Source: Oxytricha trifallax (lineage: Eukaryota > Ciliophora > Spirotrichea > Sporadotrichida > Oxytrichidae). From it: 64,000 bases of DNA. The notes beneath the pieces were generated by a model that had not been told where the DNA came from, made no database searches, and worked only from the letters and a program-made list of their open reading frames with translations. This document shows positions 61,931 to 64,000 of this stretch, piece by piece. Within the stretch, counting starts at the first letter, position 1, and each line of letters opens with the position of its first letter. The stretch spans positions 1 to 64,000 of the forward strand of contig ARYC01002696.1 of NCBI GenBank assembly GCA_000711775.1, in the 5' to 3' direction. The position numbers and the translations under genes were made by a program.

Positions 61931-62071
61931 ATTTACTATTTCTATTACTATTTATTACTATAGTTATTATCATTAATTCATTTTGTAATTAACTTAATTA
62001 TCTATTAAAAAACATAGGAAATGTACATATCTTTTGTTAAGCAATAAATAATAAATTCAAAATACATTTTA

Positions 62072-63172
62072 TCAAATTAGTGTCAGTTACAAATGAATAT
62101 ACTTTAAATCTGTATTTAGCATTCTTATATTACATATTCTAATGTATTTTATTTCAAGAATTAATAAAAATAATTTTATAAAAAAATATATAAATTCTTT
62201 TATAACAAATAGTATTCTCCCAAAGATATCGTAACGTCTTAAGGTATTCAATTTAATTGAACAAGTCATATAGTAGTTATAGATGCGTGCAAATACATAG
62301 ATAAACAAATTTGTTTCAGCAACTTTTGCTCGTTCTTTTCTTATCAAAATCAACACCTACTCTAACAACTTCTCAAATTCCAAAGAAATTAATCGTGCAT
62401 CGCTTGAAGTAGGTTTCGATTTTTAATTCTTAGTAAATAGATTAATATCCTTAGACTCACTGACTTGCTTAACCTTTATGAATATATGTTTATACATTGA
62501 TGAAAGTATCTATTTATCTTTGAAATCATTAGTTCTTACAATATCTAAAAAACTAAAGATAGATTCATAAATCACCTATTCTAGCTCTCGTGAAAACTCA
62601 TTTTTAATTCCGAAAGGTAAAGTACAGCACAATGATCTCTAAATATAGGTTTAATAAGCTTTTAATTTTATAGCCAGATTTATAAGGAACAATTCCTTCC
62701 AGCAGAAATTAATAATAATTTTTATTTGTATTTCTATTTCACTGTGAAATTTAATTTATATTATAGCAATTATAACATTAATTGGAGTCAACAACTTAGC
62801 GCGATTTATTTTTGTCTGAAAAATGTCATAATCGAGCTTTGTATAACTTTGAGTTTATTTAGAACCTTTCTTAGATTAGCTTAGAGAAGTACGATATTCA
62901 TTTCATAAATACGAGTGTGATAGTGAGTAAGAGACTAGAGAGTTACAAATAACCTTCAATATTCTCAGTTTCAAGCGTAATATCTATTTTAATAATGCTT
63001 TCTAGATTTTTGCCGACTCCATCTGAGTGTTTTTAAAATTGTTTATTTTACCTCAATATTTATTAAAAGTAATTTTTAATTGTTAATTACTAAAAGTAGA
63101 TCTGACATCAAAGATGTTTTATTCCATGATATTATGTTCAATGTTGTTAAAATAATAGTACCATGCAAACAT
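62072..63172 (-). CDS. Large hypothetical protein, helical, hydrophobic C-terminus
   Basis: The ATG at 63172 reads MFAWYYYFNNIEHNIMEQNI. An intron follows (GGTAAAATAAAC near 63052 to CACTCAG near 63026). The next exon gives SDGVGKNLESIIKIDITLET, and after one slip at an A run (ATGAAATGAA) the frame is open for about 280 codons to TGA 62072. Landmarks are SKKGSKQTQSYTKLDYDIFQ, LPFGIKNEFSRELEQVIYES, IRKERAKVAETNLFIYVFAR and, at the end, hydrophobic FIYFFIKLFLLILEIKYI. The final AT-rich 60 codons may be read-through. It resembles helical scaffold proteins, but no family is recognised. Confidence 0.55.
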
Positions 63173-63219
63173 ACATCTATAATTTATTTTTGATTTTTAA
63201 AAGAGTATCTTATTTTAGC

Positions 63220-63468
63220 TTTGATTGCTCAATTCTAATGTTTGGGCTTATAATATATTACGGACTTATCTAATCTCAATGAATAGAAAATGCTTTACTA
63301 GTTTCTTATTTGACAATAGATTCTTAAAAATCTTGATTCACTTTTTCCTTAAGATTATCATTGCTTTATCTGTCTCCAGAACCTACATTTTGAAAAGATT
63401 TTGCTTTTTAGTGAATAGGAGTAACATCTTTAATTATGATTTAAGGTCTATTTATAAAATAAAATGAA
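63220..63468 (-). CDS. Hypothetical charged fragment
   Basis: Minus-strand block QIDLKSQLKMLLLFTKKQNL, then VLETDKAMIILRKK and, after one missing base in an A run, VNQDFQESIVKQETSKAFSI. It is the only plausible coding frame of the region; the opposite-strand frame of similar length is hydrophobic and AT-driven. Its ends are undefined. It could be a separate gene upstream of 63172 or a 5' exon. Confidence 0.35.
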
Positions 63469-63742
63469 TTGCATATGAAACTTCAATAAATATATATATA
63501 ATATAGAGCCAAAATAATGTTCATTAAGGCTTATGGGACAAAATAATTAGATAGCTTTTTTTTTAATTTTCAGTGTTTAAGAGTCTGAAGAATAATTTAT
63601 ATCAAAAATAATTAGCTTCTTGCTGTTGATGTCATCTGTATCCATTATATTGTTACATTTTTAGAATGTAAATAATGTATTATTATCCTAACTTATTAAT
63701 TCTTTTTATTTAAATTAAATCCATTAATTCTATCTTTATTAA

Positions 63743-63765
63743 CTTGCATTCTAACAGAATGCAAG
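63743..63765. repeat. Short perfect hairpin
   Basis: CTTGCATTCT, a 3-nt loop AAC, and AGAATGCAAG: a 10-bp perfect stem in AT-rich intergenic DNA. Function unknown. Confidence 0.75.
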
Positions 63766-63864
63766 CATTTATAAAACACAAATAAATTGTGTTATGATAT
63801 ATTGATATTATAAGCTTTAACATAAATTTAAATACATTTATTTTACAAAAATACCTATCCTAAA

Positions 63865-64000
63865 ACAAAACTTTAAATTAACTTGAGGCTTTACTAATTG
63901 TTGTCCCTCCTGAGTGAGATATTCTTTAATGGTCATTGAGTTTCCTTTTGGAATGGTAGCATTGTGGAGCACAAGAAATGCACTAATATTTGGAGTATTG
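63865..64000 (-). CDS. Partial hypothetical gene at the right edge
   Basis: The minus strand enters from the right edge reading NTPNISAFLVLHNATIPKGN, then SMTIKEYLTQEGQQLVKPQV, with higher GC than its surroundings and no stop. Coding character fades at about 63875, where an intron may start or the AT-rich tail begins. No family is recognised. Only this fragment lies in the window. Confidence 0.5.

Noticed and set aside
63225-63467. Plus-strand 80-codon frame
   Set aside because: It is hydrophobic and AT-driven. The opposite strand gives a more protein-like sequence with TAA/TAG as Gln.
1-64000. Euplotes-type or standard genetic code
   Set aside because: TGA ends GST, ASF1 and the intact hypothetical genes, and TAA/TAG occur inside conserved frames, which neither code allows.

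Overview
This window looks like ciliate nuclear DNA, probably from a spirotrich (hypotrich-like) species and probably germline (micronuclear). It is very AT-rich, and coding stretches stand out as islands of higher GC. They read as sensible protein only if TAA and TAG mean glutamine and TGA alone is stop. Introns are tiny GT-AG introns, often 31-53 nt. The clearest gene, a glutathione S-transferase at 48743-49572, is cut by three AT-rich inserts. GT-AG splicing does not restore its frame, but removing each insert between short direct repeats does, which is the signature of internal eliminated sequences (IESs). No rRNA, tRNA or CRISPR array was seen.

Left part (1-25 kb): an array of about eleven ~525-bp satellite units (1-5646), a 1.06-kb foldback element with 6-bp target duplications (6578-7646), a long gene-poor stretch, a 1.6-kb GC-richer block bounded by 45-bp direct repeats that codes for unrecognised protein with a very basic tail (13712-15358), and a 2.16-kb element with perfectly co-extensive 311-bp terminal inverted repeats around a Rep-like protein with a superfamily 3 helicase domain (16366-18520). 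A lone inverted satellite unit (23642-24158) sits beside a degenerate minisatellite.

Middle (26-50 kb): a three-member family of small unknown proteins (26.0, 32.8 and 35.2 kb), the histone chaperone ASF1 (28304-29273), a CNH-domain (Vps39/TRAP1-like) protein (29857-31942), a coiled-coil protein (38640-39688), several Q/N-rich hypothetical genes (40.5-47 kb) and the GST.

Right part (50-64 kb): rearranged satellite pieces, a protein-kinase-like gene (52284-53514), a repeat-rich island (53.9-55.0 kb), an intact hypothetical gene (55305-55977), a Tc1/mariner/IS630-type DDE transposase, a decayed Rab-like GTPase, a pair of short paralogous genes, and more hypothetical genes up to the right edge.

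Many genes repeatedly come out one base short, often at A, G or T runs, while others are clean. Either the assembly carries homopolymer deletions or many germline copies are decaying; the sequence alone cannot decide. Because only TGA stops translation, long open frames arise easily by chance here, so genes without homology or intron support are given modest confidence. All protein assignments are from reading motifs by eye; no database search was run.
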